From assembly GCA_947503005.1 (NCBI GenBank), contig CANNCA010000001.1, forward strand, positions 248,001-312,000: 64,000 nucleotides of DNA. The letters run 5' to 3'. Position 1 is the stretch's first letter. The number at the start of each line of letters is the position of its first letter. Both the position numbers and the translations under genes were made by a program. The stretch is from an uncultured Flavobacteriaceae bacterium. Its GTDB lineage: Bacteria > Bacteroidota > Bacteroidia > Flavobacteriales > Flavobacteriaceae. The notes beneath the pieces are model-generated. The model was not told where the DNA came from and searched no databases. It saw only the letters and a program-made list of their open reading frames with translations. Below, piece by piece: positions 26,092 through 34,304 of this stretch.

Positions 26092-27204
26092 ATGAATCTA
26101 AGCTATTGGGAGTATAAAACATGGTTATCCAATATTGATTTTACTGTTGTCGGAAGCGGCATTGTCGGGCTCAATTGTGCCCTGTCACTTCGAAATAATT
26201 ATCCAAAAGCAAAAATACTTGTGCTTGAAAAAGGAATACTTCCTCAGGGTGCGAGTACGAAGAATGCGGGTTTCGCTTGTTTCGGTAGTATTTCAGAGAT
26301 TCTTTCCGACTTAAATCAACATACCGAGACCGAAGTTGTACAACTCGTTCAAAAGCGCTGGGATGGTATTCAGTTGTTAAGAAGTACTCTTGGAGACACG
26401 AGTATTGATTTCCAGCAGAACGGAGGTCATGAGTTGTTTCTTGACAGTGACCAAAACCTCTTTCAGAATTGTAAAGGTCAGCTTGATACCATAAATGGTC
26501 TCCTTACACCAGTTTTTGCATCAAAACCATTTGTCTTGACCGAAAACTATTTCAAATTTAAGGGGATAGTTAAAAAATACATAACCCATACTTTTGAAGC
26601 TCAAATCGACACGGGAAAGATGATGGCAAATCTGCTTCGAAAGGTTCAACAAAATGATATTGTCGTGTTGAATCATATCACAGTCGAAACCTTTTCAGAT
26701 AATGCGGAGTATGTTTCGGTCAAAACGGATAATTTCGAATTCAAGACCCGAAAACTGCTTATAGCCACCAACGGCTTTGCATCTCAATTGTTAGCGGAAA
26801 GGGTAAAACCGGCAAGAGCACAAGTATTGATAACAAAATCTATAAAAAACCTTCATGTTAAAGGCACTTTTCATTTAGATGAGGGCTATTATTACTTCCG
26901 GAATATTGATGACCGCATTCTTCTAGGAGGAGGTAGAAATTTAGACTTCAAAGGAGAGGAAACCACTGATTTTGCCGAAACTGAGTTAATTCAGAATAAA
27001 TTGGAAGAAATGCTTACTGAGATTATCCTCCCCGACATACCTTTTGAGATTGAACACAGATGGAGTGGCATCATGGGCATGGGGAATCAAAAAAAGCCAA
27101 TCCTAAAACAGATTTCAAATAATGTTTATTGTGGTGTGAGACTAGGGGGTATGGGCATCGCAATAGGCAGTTTGGTAGGTAAAGAATTGGCAGATTTGCT
27201 TTAG
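26092..27204 (+). CDS. FAD-dependent oxidoreductase (DAO family)
   Basis: 370 residues. The dinucleotide-binding fold starts VVGSGIVGLNCALSL with the downstream acidic residue in VLEKG, and the C-terminal GVRLGGMGIAIGSLVGKELA closes the FAD site, both typical of the D-amino-acid oxidase/glycine oxidase family. It should be a cytoplasmic flavoenzyme oxidising an amine or amino acid; the substrate is not evident. It has no operon partners. Confidence 0.9.
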   Translation: MNLSYWEYKTWLSNIDFTVVGSGIVGLNCALSLRNNYPKAKILVLEKGILPQGASTKNAGFACFGSISEILSDLNQHTETEVVQLVQKRWDGIQLLRSTLGDTSIDFQQNGGHELFLDSDQNLFQNCKGQLDTINGLLTPVFASKPFVLTENYFKFKGIVKKYITHTFEAQIDTGKMMANLLRKVQQNDIVVLNHITVETFSDNAEYVSVKTDNFEFKTRKLLIATNGFASQLLAERVKPARAQVLITKSIKNLHVKGTFHLDEGYYYFRNIDDRILLGGGRNLDFKGEETTDFAETELIQNKLEEMLTEIILPDIPFEIEHRWSGIMGMGNQKKPILKQISNNVYCGVRLGGMGIAIGSLVGKELADLL

Positions 27205-27374
27205 TGGTCGATAAACCTATGATTTCATCCGGTTTCTTTTGATAAGAACTGGTTTTATAGCTATATTGTTCTCCCTCAAAAAAAGGCTCAGACCCCGAAC
27301 CTTATTTGCGATTACTCGTATGACTTGCCCTTTATGCTCTGGTTTCTACAAAAAGAAATTTGATAATAGGTGCT

Positions 27375-27893
27375 ATGGGGTGTTCTCGAAATTTGTTTTC
27401 TATCTTCTTTGTTTTTCTCGTTTGTGTCGCGGTAAATGCTTCTGAAAGTAAGGTTGAAGTAAAATTCACTAAAAGTATAGTCGACATTGAAAATGACTCA
27501 CTTTCAAATGAAAAGAACTCCGCATTTACTGAAAAATATAATTCCCTAGTTTCTAGGGCCTATTTCAAGATTATTGTAGAGGCCGAAAGAGCTGATATTC
27601 GTCTAGGCGAAGAGTATAAACATATGTATAGCGCCTACGAGGCAAATACTTTGAACCCAGACACACAAGAAAAATTTGTCAAGACCTACGAGAAGTTCTT
27701 GGCACACCGTCGTATGCTTAAAGGATTAAAATCATGGCGCGTCTTCAGTGAATACCGAACAGGCGACCTTGAATATTTTAAAGCTGAAAACTATGATGAA
27801 CTCTTGAGGATGCACCAAAATGGTTCTAATGATCATGCTATGATAAAAGTATTGATGTATAAGTTGGCGGATCTGTATCATTTTGGGGAGTAG
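27375..27893 (+). CDS. Exported helical protein of unknown function (172 aa)
   Basis: Starting at ATG 27375, a signal peptide (NLFSIFFVFLVCVAVNAS) precedes a charged, mostly helical mature part with several Tyr/Glu-rich stretches. No family is recognised. An in-frame TTG at 27360 gives a longer version but is less likely. A -7 box for the next gene lies just after its stop. Confidence 0.7.
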   Translation: MGCSRNLFSIFFVFLVCVAVNASESKVEVKFTKSIVDIENDSLSNEKNSAFTEKYNSLVSRAYFKIIVEAERADIRLGEEYKHMYSAYEANTLNPDTQEKFVKTYEKFLAHRRMLKGLKSWRVFSEYRTGDLEYFKAENYDELLRMHQNGSNDHAMIKVLMYKLADLYHFGE

Positions 27894-27896
27894 CAC

Positions 27897-27904
27897 TATC
27901 TTTG
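27897..27904 (+). promoter_or_regulatory. -7 box (TATCTTTG) directly before the Gre-like gene
   Basis: A perfect TAnnTTTG sits 3 bp before ATG 27908. If used, transcription would begin at or next to the ATG, giving a leaderless mRNA. Confidence 0.45.
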
Positions 27905-27907
27905 TGT

Positions 27908-28357
27908 ATGGCTACCAAAAAAGAACTACACCTTTATTGTAAAAATTTTGTAAGAGAACGTTTAGAACGCATTCAAGCCAACATTCAGGACATCCGAATA
28001 TCACTTGCTTCTGAAACAAAAAGTAGCGCAGGTGACAAGCATGAAACGGGCCGTGCCATGCTTCACTTGGAACGTGAAAAGTTAGGACAACAATTGACAG
28101 AAGCCGAGAAAATAAACCTATTGTTATCCAAAGTTCCAATAAACAACAACAAAGAATGTATTGCTTTGGGGAGCTTTGTAAAAACATCCAAAGCGAACTA
28201 TTATATCGCAATTTCCGCTGGCGAATTTAAAAAGCACGAACAAGTTGTTTACTGTATTTCAGCCGGCACCCCAATTGGTAAACTATTATTGGGGAAGTCA
28301 GTTGGTGATATTGTCACCTACAATGGAGAGTGCATAAAAATTCTCGAAATTATCTAG
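27908..28357 (+). CDS. GreA/GreB C-terminal-domain-like protein
   Basis: 149 residues. A helical N-terminal half (about 1-75, with an LxxERxxLxQxLxEAE pattern) resembles the Gre coiled coil, and the C-terminal half has ALGSFVKTSKANYYIAISAG and TPIGKLLLGKSVGDIV, the FKBP-like C-terminal fold of transcription elongation factors with its conserved 'IGKALLGK' type motif. Such proteins in Flavobacteria are often labelled 3-oxoacyl-ACP synthase, which the sequence does not support. Binding near the RNA polymerase secondary channel is an inference. Start ATG 27908 is preferred to TTG 27902. Confidence 0.8.
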   Translation: MATKKELHLYCKNFVRERLERIQANIQDIRISLASETKSSAGDKHETGRAMLHLEREKLGQQLTEAEKINLLLSKVPINNNKECIALGSFVKTSKANYYIAISAGEFKKHEQVVYCISAGTPIGKLLLGKSVGDIVTYNGECIKILEII

Positions 28358-28654
28358 TTAATGGACTTTACCAAAAAACTACCTTTAACAGTAGATGAAA
28401 TCGAATGTTATCTTTGAAAATTGAAGTTTAAACCAACGTGGGCCATAGGATAGTCAAGTCAAAAAAAATGTAGCCACTTCTCGACAAAGTAGCTTTGGCG
28501 TTTTTTGAACAGGATTACGAAGAACTGAAATGGAATCCGAGGTATTGAACCATATTGTTGACAGGATTTCAAGTGCTATTCAAAGAGATAAATTGGACAG
28601 CCAAAAATCTTTGATGGATTTTTTATTGAAAAAGTAAAGCAAAATGCCAATATC
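28358..28654. other. Intergenic region, possible short frame 28530-28637
   Basis: About 300 bp between the Gre-like and the cytochrome genes. A 35-codon frame at 28530-28637 on the plus strand has ordinary amino-acid composition and ends close to the next gene, but no homologue is recognised and it may be a gene remnant or chance. No terminator was found. Confidence 0.3.
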
Positions 28655-29257
28655 ATGAAGAAATTAATACTATATATTATATCAACCTTAACCGTAGTAG
28701 TTGTTTTTGCAGCGAATTATAAATCAAAAAAAGCAGGTTATTTTCCCATTGACGAACCAGAAGTATCGACTAAGCAGAATGCTTTCAATACTATGATGGA
28801 TGTGGTCAGCCACCAGCGCTGTGTCAATTGCCATCCAAGTGATAATGTTCCTAAACAAGGTGACGAAAGCAAACCCCATCATTTTGGAATTGCTCGCGGC
28901 GAGAACAATTTGGGTTTTCAGGCTACAAATTGTAATACCTGCCATCAACCGGAAAATAATGTATATTCGGGAGTCCCAGGAGCCCCACATTGGTCTTTAG
29001 CTCCAGCATCAATGGCTTGGCAAGGCCTAACCAGAAGTGAAATTGCTCAGGCCATGCTTGATCGGACGAAGAACGGAAATCGTTCACATGAGGAGTTGAT
29101 TCATCACTTAACAGAGGATGATCTGGTATTGTGGGTTTTTCAACCAGGTACCGACCAAGAAGGAATCCCACGAGAAAAACCTCCCGTTTCAGAAGAGGAT
29201 TACAAGGCTGCGGTAAAAGAGTGGTTCGCATCAGGAGCAATAATTCCAGAAAATTGA
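28655..29257 (+). CDS. Di-haem c-type cytochrome-like protein of the molybdenum hydroxylase locus
   Basis: 200 residues with an N-terminal hydrophobic signal/anchor (about 3-22) and two haem-binding motifs, CVNCH and CNTCH, in the periplasmic part. Proteins of this kind sit beside isoquinoline 1-oxidoreductase-type enzymes and probably take their electrons. The Fe-S subunit starts 23 bp downstream. The length and motif spacing do not match a classic class I cytochrome c. Confidence 0.88.
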   Translation: MKKLILYIISTLTVVVVFAANYKSKKAGYFPIDEPEVSTKQNAFNTMMDVVSHQRCVNCHPSDNVPKQGDESKPHHFGIARGENNLGFQATNCNTCHQPENNVYSGVPGAPHWSLAPASMAWQGLTRSEIAQAMLDRTKNGNRSHEELIHHLTEDDLVLWVFQPGTDQEGIPREKPPVSEEDYKAAVKEWFASGAIIPEN

Positions 29258-29280
29258 TACAATTTCTAAAAAAGTAAAAG

Positions 29281-29775
29281 ATGAAGATATTCTTCCATAT
29301 AAATAATACCCCAAAGTCAATCGAAATAGATGACGGCAATACACCTTTACTCTGGGTGGTTCGAGATATGCTCGACCTGAAAGGCACCAAATTTGGTTGC
29401 GGTAAAGCAGCCTGTGGAGCATGTACGTTGCACGTGGATGGAGAAGCAGTTCGGTCATGCTCATATGCCGTGAAATTCGCAGAAGGAAAAGAGGTTACCA
29501 CTATTGAGGGTCTAGGAAGTGAACAAAACCCGCATCCGGTTCAACAGGCATGGATTGAAGAGATTGTTCCGCAATGCGGTTATTGTCAGCCAGGTTTTAT
29601 GATGGCGACAGCAGCCTTATTAGAAAAAGTTCCGAACCCAACTGACGAAGACATTGACAAAAATATAATCAATGTATGTCGGTGTGCTACCTATTATCGC
29701 ATGCGAAAGGCAATACATCGCGCTGCCGAAATTGCGAATGTTACGAACCCTGCAAAAACAGAAAATGATGTCTAA
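29281..29775 (+). CDS. (2Fe-2S)-binding subunit of a xanthine oxidase-family hydroxylase (IorA-like)
   Basis: 164 residues holding two [2Fe-2S] clusters: C40, C45, C48, C60 (plant-ferredoxin type) and C99, C102, C133, C135. This matches the small subunit of isoquinoline 1-oxidoreductase and aldehyde dehydrogenases. It passes electrons from the molybdenum centre of the neighbour, probably to the haem protein at 28655. There is no FAD subunit in the locus. The gene overlaps the large subunit start by 11 bp (ATGATGTCTAA). Confidence 0.95.
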   Translation: MKIFFHINNTPKSIEIDDGNTPLLWVVRDMLDLKGTKFGCGKAACGACTLHVDGEAVRSCSYAVKFAEGKEVTTIEGLGSEQNPHPVQQAWIEEIVPQCGYCQPGFMMATAALLEKVPNPTDEDIDKNIINVCRCATYYRMRKAIHRAAEIANVTNPAKTENDV

Positions 29776-31939
29776 GGAAAAGAAAAAAGTATCTCGTAGA
29801 AAGTTTTTGATACGAGGTGGTTTGGGAACCATAGGAGTATTGGCTGTAGGTACGTACTTGTTTAGAAATCCGATTAGAAGAGGTATCGCCGGTGCTATTG
29901 ATACGGCAGAAACACCATATATGGGCAATACGAGCTCACCTATCGTCTGGTTTGAAGTGACCTCCAAGAATACTATAGTCTTGCATAGTCCAAAAGTAGA
30001 AATGGGACAAGGCACCTTTACTGGTCTAGCCCAAATGGCCGCCGATGAACTTGAGGTTTCCATGGAACAGATGAAAGTAATTCATGCCGATACCGCTTCC
30101 GGCAATATGGATGGTTTTGCTACCGGAGGTAGTACTTCAATCTCCTCCCTCTGGGTTCCTTTGCGGGAGTTGGCAGCGACCATGAGGGAGATGATCAAGA
30201 ATAAGGCTTCGGAAAAAATGAACATTTCCCCAGAGCAGCTTAGCATAGCTAATGGAATTGTTTCAGGAGGCGGAAAAACGATGACTTATGCGGAGGTAGT
30301 TAAAGATGTATCTGAATGGGATATACCCGACACGCCAAATTTAAAAGAGTTAAAAGACTATAAATTTGTTGGAAAACCAATTCCACGAGTAGACCTAAAA
30401 GACAAGGTGTTCGGAGCTCCTATTTTTGGAATGGATGCAGCCTTGCCCAATATGTTATATGGTTCTGTTGTTCGTTCTTCGGCTATTGGAGCAACCTATG
30501 TTGATGCCGATATTTCTATAGCGTCGGGTATGCCTGGGGTCATTAAAGTGGTTAAGGAACCGGATTTTGTTGGCGTAGTCGCAAATTCCTTAATAGAGGC
30601 TGAGAACGCTAAAAACGCAATTGAAGTTGAGTGGAAAGTTGAACGTACTTGGCAAACATCGGACATTGAGGAAATGATAGCAGTAGGTAAAGGAGAGCCT
30701 TTTGTGATTCAAAAAGAGGGAGATTCTGAAGATATATTGAATCAAGAGAATTCCAATATCCTCAAACATGATTACAAAAGCCCTATTGGTGCTCATGCTC
30801 AATTAGAACCGAACGGAGCTTTGGCCCATGTCGAAGATAATCGGGCAACTATAATGTTGTCAACTCAAGTGGTTAAAATTACACGAGATGAAATTGCAGA
30901 AAGATTGGGACTTGATGAAGACAACGTGAACATTGTTCCTACTTTTTTAGGTGGTGGCTTTGGCCGTAGATTGCATACACCAAATGCTGTTCAAGCTGCG
31001 GTAATGTCAAAGGCAGTTGGCAAACCGGTTAAGTGTTTTTTTACGAGAAAAGAGGAATTTCAAAATGATACGTTCCGACCACCAACACATCATGTTCTAA
31101 AGGCAAAACTTTTAGAAAATGGAATGATCGAAGCTATGGAACACAACGTTTCAAGTGGTGATGTGGCCTTTGGGTCCCCGATGGTTCCGGGTATTGCAGC
31201 TCCCATTCTAGGAGCTGATTTGGGCGCATGGCGCGGCGGAATGATACAATATGGCGCCATTCCCAATTTTAAAACCATCTCATGGCGCGTAACCTTACCA
31301 TTTGCAACAAGCTGGTGGCGTAGTCTTGGGTTATTGGCCAATACCTTTGCTATCGAAAGTTTTATGGATGAGCTCGCAATTGTCGCAAAGAAGAATCCTG
31401 CCGAGTTTAGATTGGCTCATATTCAAGATGATGATAGAGGATTTCGTTTAAAAGAAGTAATCAAGGCCGCGGTTGAAAAATCAGGATATACGGATGAGGT
31501 AATTAATGGAAGGGCCATGGGGTTTGCAGCTTCAACCGATGCAAATACACCTTGCGCCCAAGTGGTTGAGGTATCGATAGAAAATAAAGAAATAAAAGTA
31601 CATAAGGTAACCTGTGCTATGGACCCAGGGATTTCAGTTAATCCAGACCAAGTACGTGCGCAATGTGAAGGCGCGATCATAATGGGAATGAGCGCAGCTA
31701 TGTTCGAGAAAATGGATGTCGAAGACGGTCAGTTAACACCAACTATTTACGGGCCCTATCAAATGGCGTTAATGAAGAATGCCCCAAAAGAAATTGAAGT
31801 GGTGCTTTTGCAAAATGATGATAAACCAGGAGCTGTTGGCGAGCCCCCATTAGGCCCAATTGGGGCAGCTGTTGCGAATGCGGTTTTCAGATTGACCGGT
31901 CAGCGATTACGGGAGATGCCATTAAAATTGACCACTTAG
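29765..31939 (+). CDS. Molybdopterin-binding subunit of a xanthine oxidase-family hydroxylase (IorB-like)
   Basis: 724 residues from ATG 29765. Residues after the start contain SRRKFLIRGG, a Tat-type signal with a hydrophobic stretch (GGLGTIGVLAVGTYL), so the folded enzyme is exported. Two molybdopterin domains follow, with EMGQGTFTGLAQMAADEL, GGGFGRR and near the end VGEPPLGP containing the catalytic Glu typical of the family. An upstream Met in frame (29672) would put the start deep within the small subunit and is unlikely. Substrate unknown: an aldehyde or N-heterocycle is expected. Confidence 0.94.
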   Translation: MMSKEKKKVSRRKFLIRGGLGTIGVLAVGTYLFRNPIRRGIAGAIDTAETPYMGNTSSPIVWFEVTSKNTIVLHSPKVEMGQGTFTGLAQMAADELEVSMEQMKVIHADTASGNMDGFATGGSTSISSLWVPLRELAATMREMIKNKASEKMNISPEQLSIANGIVSGGGKTMTYAEVVKDVSEWDIPDTPNLKELKDYKFVGKPIPRVDLKDKVFGAPIFGMDAALPNMLYGSVVRSSAIGATYVDADISIASGMPGVIKVVKEPDFVGVVANSLIEAENAKNAIEVEWKVERTWQTSDIEEMIAVGKGEPFVIQKEGDSEDILNQENSNILKHDYKSPIGAHAQLEPNGALAHVEDNRATIMLSTQVVKITRDEIAERLGLDEDNVNIVPTFLGGGFGRRLHTPNAVQAAVMSKAVGKPVKCFFTRKEEFQNDTFRPPTHHVLKAKLLENGMIEAMEHNVSSGDVAFGSPMVPGIAAPILGADLGAWRGGMIQYGAIPNFKTISWRVTLPFATSWWRSLGLLANTFAIESFMDELAIVAKKNPAEFRLAHIQDDDRGFRLKEVIKAAVEKSGYTDEVINGRAMGFAASTDANTPCAQVVEVSIENKEIKVHKVTCAMDPGISVNPDQVRAQCEGAIIMGMSAAMFEKMDVEDGQLTPTIYGPYQMALMKNAPKEIEVVLLQNDDKPGAVGEPPLGPIGAAVANAVFRLTGQRLREMPLKLTT

Positions 31940-32277
31940 AGTTGACTTTTTAAAAGGAAGGTGATCACAAGGTTCAAAACCATATAAAAAAACGAGGGAA
32001 ACGATTGTAGAAAACTATCTTTTATTCGAATTCGCGTAATAAAGCCTAATAGCATCAACAGCGACAATCCAGCTGCACTTAAAATAGCAATAGGCATCCA
32101 TTTAAACCCCACCAGAAGACCAGCACTTCCAATTAGTTGTAAAACACCTGTTACTACTCGATATTTTGATAGTTGATATCTTTTAAATTCCAAAACCATG
32201 AAGTCAGAAAATAGACAGCTCAGTCCGAAAACAAGAAATGAAACAGCGGAGAAAACTATAACAGCATTTAAAAACAT
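31936..32277 (-). CDS. DoxX-family-like small membrane protein (113 aa)
   Basis: 113 residues with four hydrophobic segments (about 1-25, 45-65, 68-82, 90-110) in the DoxX layout. It converges with the molybdenum subunit, their stops overlapping by 3 bp, and diverges from the paralogue at 32369, which shares the RIKDSFLQSFPSF/KIKDPLKKSLPAF motif. Function unknown. Confidence 0.7.
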   Translation of the reverse strand: MFLNAVIVFSAVSFLVFGLSCLFSDFMVLEFKRYQLSKYRVVTGVLQLIGSAGLLVGFKWMPIAILSAAGLSLLMLLGFITRIRIKDSFLQSFPSFFYMVLNLVITFLLKSQL

Positions 32278-32368
32278 TCATTTTTCGATGTGATAGGTAA
32301 GTTAACCAGATTATTAGGCAATGTTGCTAAAATAACTTTCTTTCTTTTGTAACTTTAAGAAAAAAACC

Positions 32369-32743
32369 ATGGAATATATAAGTATCGTTTTGAAAATTGT
32401 ATTGTTTGTAAGTATAGTAAACGTTTGGTTCATCCAGTTTAATAAGCCTACACCTTGGCGCGCTGTGGGCGCAAATAATATGAGAGAAGAATTCAAGGCA
32501 TACGGACTGTCAGAAACCACAATGTACCTCGTTGGTGGTTTAAAAGTTTTAAGTGCACTTGCTATATTTGTTTCCATTTGGGTGCCATCTTTGTTGTTTC
32601 CTGCTGCTAGTTTGATGGCTGTTTTGATGATAGGAGCGATTATTATGCATGTGAAAATTAAAGATCCATTGAAAAAATCGCTTCCAGCATTTATTTTTTT
32701 GTTATTCTCCTTGTTCTTGCTAGGAAACGGAAATTTTTTCTAA
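32369..32743 (+). CDS. DoxX-family-like small membrane protein (124 aa)
   Basis: 124 residues with four hydrophobic segments. After the first comes NKPTPWRAVGANNMREEF and then MYLVGGLKVLSALA, the usual DoxX-like arrangement. It is a diverged relative of the minus-strand gene at 31936; the pair share a 91-bp divergent promoter region. Possible respiratory-chain or stress role is not shown by the sequence. Confidence 0.75.
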   Translation: MEYISIVLKIVLFVSIVNVWFIQFNKPTPWRAVGANNMREEFKAYGLSETTMYLVGGLKVLSALAIFVSIWVPSLLFPAASLMAVLMIGAIIMHVKIKDPLKKSLPAFIFLLFSLFLLGNGNFF

Positions 32744-32777
32744 TAAGTTGTACATGTAGTGCAGCGGAAACAAAAAT

Positions 32778-33182
32778 TTAGTCCAATTCTGGTTTGCCTC
32801 GATTAACCTTTTTTAATGCCGCTCTTTTTTTGGCTTTCAACCGTTTCTCGATTGCGGATTTAGATGGTTTGGTGGGCCGTCTTTTCTTAGGGACTATCAA
32901 TGCACTTTTGATAAGGTCTAAGAAACGCTTGATGGCGAGGTCTTTGTTCTTATGCTGACTTCGACTTTCATCGCATTGTAGTAAAATCTTATTCTCTTTA
33001 GTGATTCGGCTTTCCAGTTTTTTCGAGATGCGTTCTTTTTCTTCATCCGTCAGGGCATTTGAGGCTTTCAAATCAAAGGACAGTTCTATTTTTGTGGACA
33101 CCTTGTTCACATGCTGTCCTCCGGCACCGCTGCTGCGTACCGCCTTGAATTGTAGTTCTTGTATGATTTTGGTCTTGTCCAT
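32778..33182 (-). CDS. arfB: Alternative ribosome-rescue factor ArfB (peptidyl-tRNA hydrolase)
   Basis: 134 residues. The GGQ motif (SSGAGGQHVNKVSTK, GGQ at 21-23) places it among release-factor-like hydrolases, and the absence of codon-recognition domains plus a long basic C-terminal tail (KKRRPTKPSKSAIEKRLKAK) identifies ArfB/ICT1. It frees peptides from ribosomes stalled without a stop codon; the tail enters the empty mRNA channel. It lies 5 bp downstream of the ABC ATPase gene and is probably in one transcript with it. Confidence 0.93.
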   Translation of the reverse strand: MDKTKIIQELQFKAVRSSGAGGQHVNKVSTKIELSFDLKASNALTDEEKERISKKLESRITKENKILLQCDESRSQHKNKDLAIKRFLDLIKSALIVPKKRRPTKPSKSAIEKRLKAKKRAALKKVNRGKPELD

Positions 33183-33187
33183 GGCAA

Positions 33188-34165
33188 TTAGCCTTCTGCC
33201 ATACGCTGGTTGATGGTCTCAATGGAAACATTCAAAAAGATTTCCTTTCCTTTTTCCAAGGGTTCATAATGGTGAAAGTAAATATTTTGCCCTTCGTAAG
33301 TGCCTTCTATTAAATAATATCCACCCATAAAATAAGATTCATTGACAATTGCCTCGAGACCTGATTTGGCCGAAACCTTAAATTCATGTGCATACACAAT
33401 GATACGCCTTTTCGTATCGGCATAGGTTTTCAAGATATTAATTGGAATCTTGTTCGCTTCGCCAAAAAGGGAAGCTATATATAAATCTTTTGGATGCTGA
33501 TACAGGTTTTTAGGAGTGTCTTTTGCGATGATTTTTTTATCTCTCAATACAATGACCCTATCTGCAAAAGGCAACATATCATTATGGTCATGGGTAGCAG
33601 TGAGTACTGTAATCTTTTCCTTTTTCAAATAAGTAAAAAGATTTCTTCTAAGACCATTTTTTTGAAAATTATCAATATGACTGAACGGTTCGTCCAGTAA
33701 TAACACTTCAGGTTGTTGGGCCAAAACTCTTGCCAAGGCTACCCGTTGTTGCTGCCCTCCACTTAAGGCTTTAACTTTGGTGTTAACATAATCGGTCATC
33801 TCAATCATTTCCAAAAGCTCTTTCGTTCTTCGCTTAAGTTCTTTGGGTTTGAATACCGTTAAATATTGACTAACATTTTCAAAAACTGTAGTATACGGCA
33901 TTAAATCGAAATCTTGTGACAGGTATTTCATATAGGGCTCGCCCGGCACCAAATTGTGAAGGGGTCCAAGGACTTGGTAATCTTCCCAATAGACTTCCCC
34001 AATTTTTATATGTAGGAGGCCATATATTATCTTTAGTAGGGTACTTTTACCACAACCACTTTCACCAATGATTGACACATGTTCTCCGCGATGTATTTTA
34101 AGATTGATGTCCTCCAATACAGGAGTCTCGTCATAGGCAAATGTAACATGGTCTACTTGTAGCAT
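33188..34165 (-). CDS. ABC transporter ATP-binding protein with C-terminal extension
   Basis: 325 residues. Walker A GESGCGKS (34-41), signature LSGGQQQRVALARVL, Walker B LLLDEPFSHID and H-loop THDHND are all intact. About 90 extra residues after the ATPase domain (about 235-325) look like a TOBE-type regulatory domain, as in PotA/FbpC/CysA importers. No permease or binding-protein gene is adjacent, so the partner must be elsewhere. Substrate unknown. Confidence 0.92.
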   Translation of the reverse strand: MLQVDHVTFAYDETPVLEDINLKIHRGEHVSIIGESGCGKSTLLKIIYGLLHIKIGEVYWEDYQVLGPLHNLVPGEPYMKYLSQDFDLMPYTTVFENVSQYLTVFKPKELKRRTKELLEMIEMTDYVNTKVKALSGGQQQRVALARVLAQQPEVLLLDEPFSHIDNFQKNGLRRNLFTYLKKEKITVLTATHDHNDMLPFADRVIVLRDKKIIAKDTPKNLYQHPKDLYIASLFGEANKIPINILKTYADTKRRIIVYAHEFKVSAKSGLEAIVNESYFMGGYYLIEGTYEGQNIYFHHYEPLEKGKEIFLNVSIETINQRMAEG

Positions 34166-34304
34166 TCTTTAAATCGGCATAGGTTAAGTGGTACTTTCCT
34201 TTAATCACACCATACTTGGTTCACTCTAATTATAATAAGAGGTGGGGTAGAACCTAATAATATGTATATCACTATGGAACGGATTTTAAAATAAAATATT
34301 GAGG

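Noticed and set aside
27239-27445. 68-codon frame before the exported helical protein
   Set aside because: Overlaps the better frame at 27375, which has a clear signal peptide.
29672-29764. Upstream start of the molybdenum subunit
   Set aside because: Would lie inside the Fe-S subunit and put 31 residues before the Tat signal; ATG 29765 fits the ATGATGTCTAA overlap.
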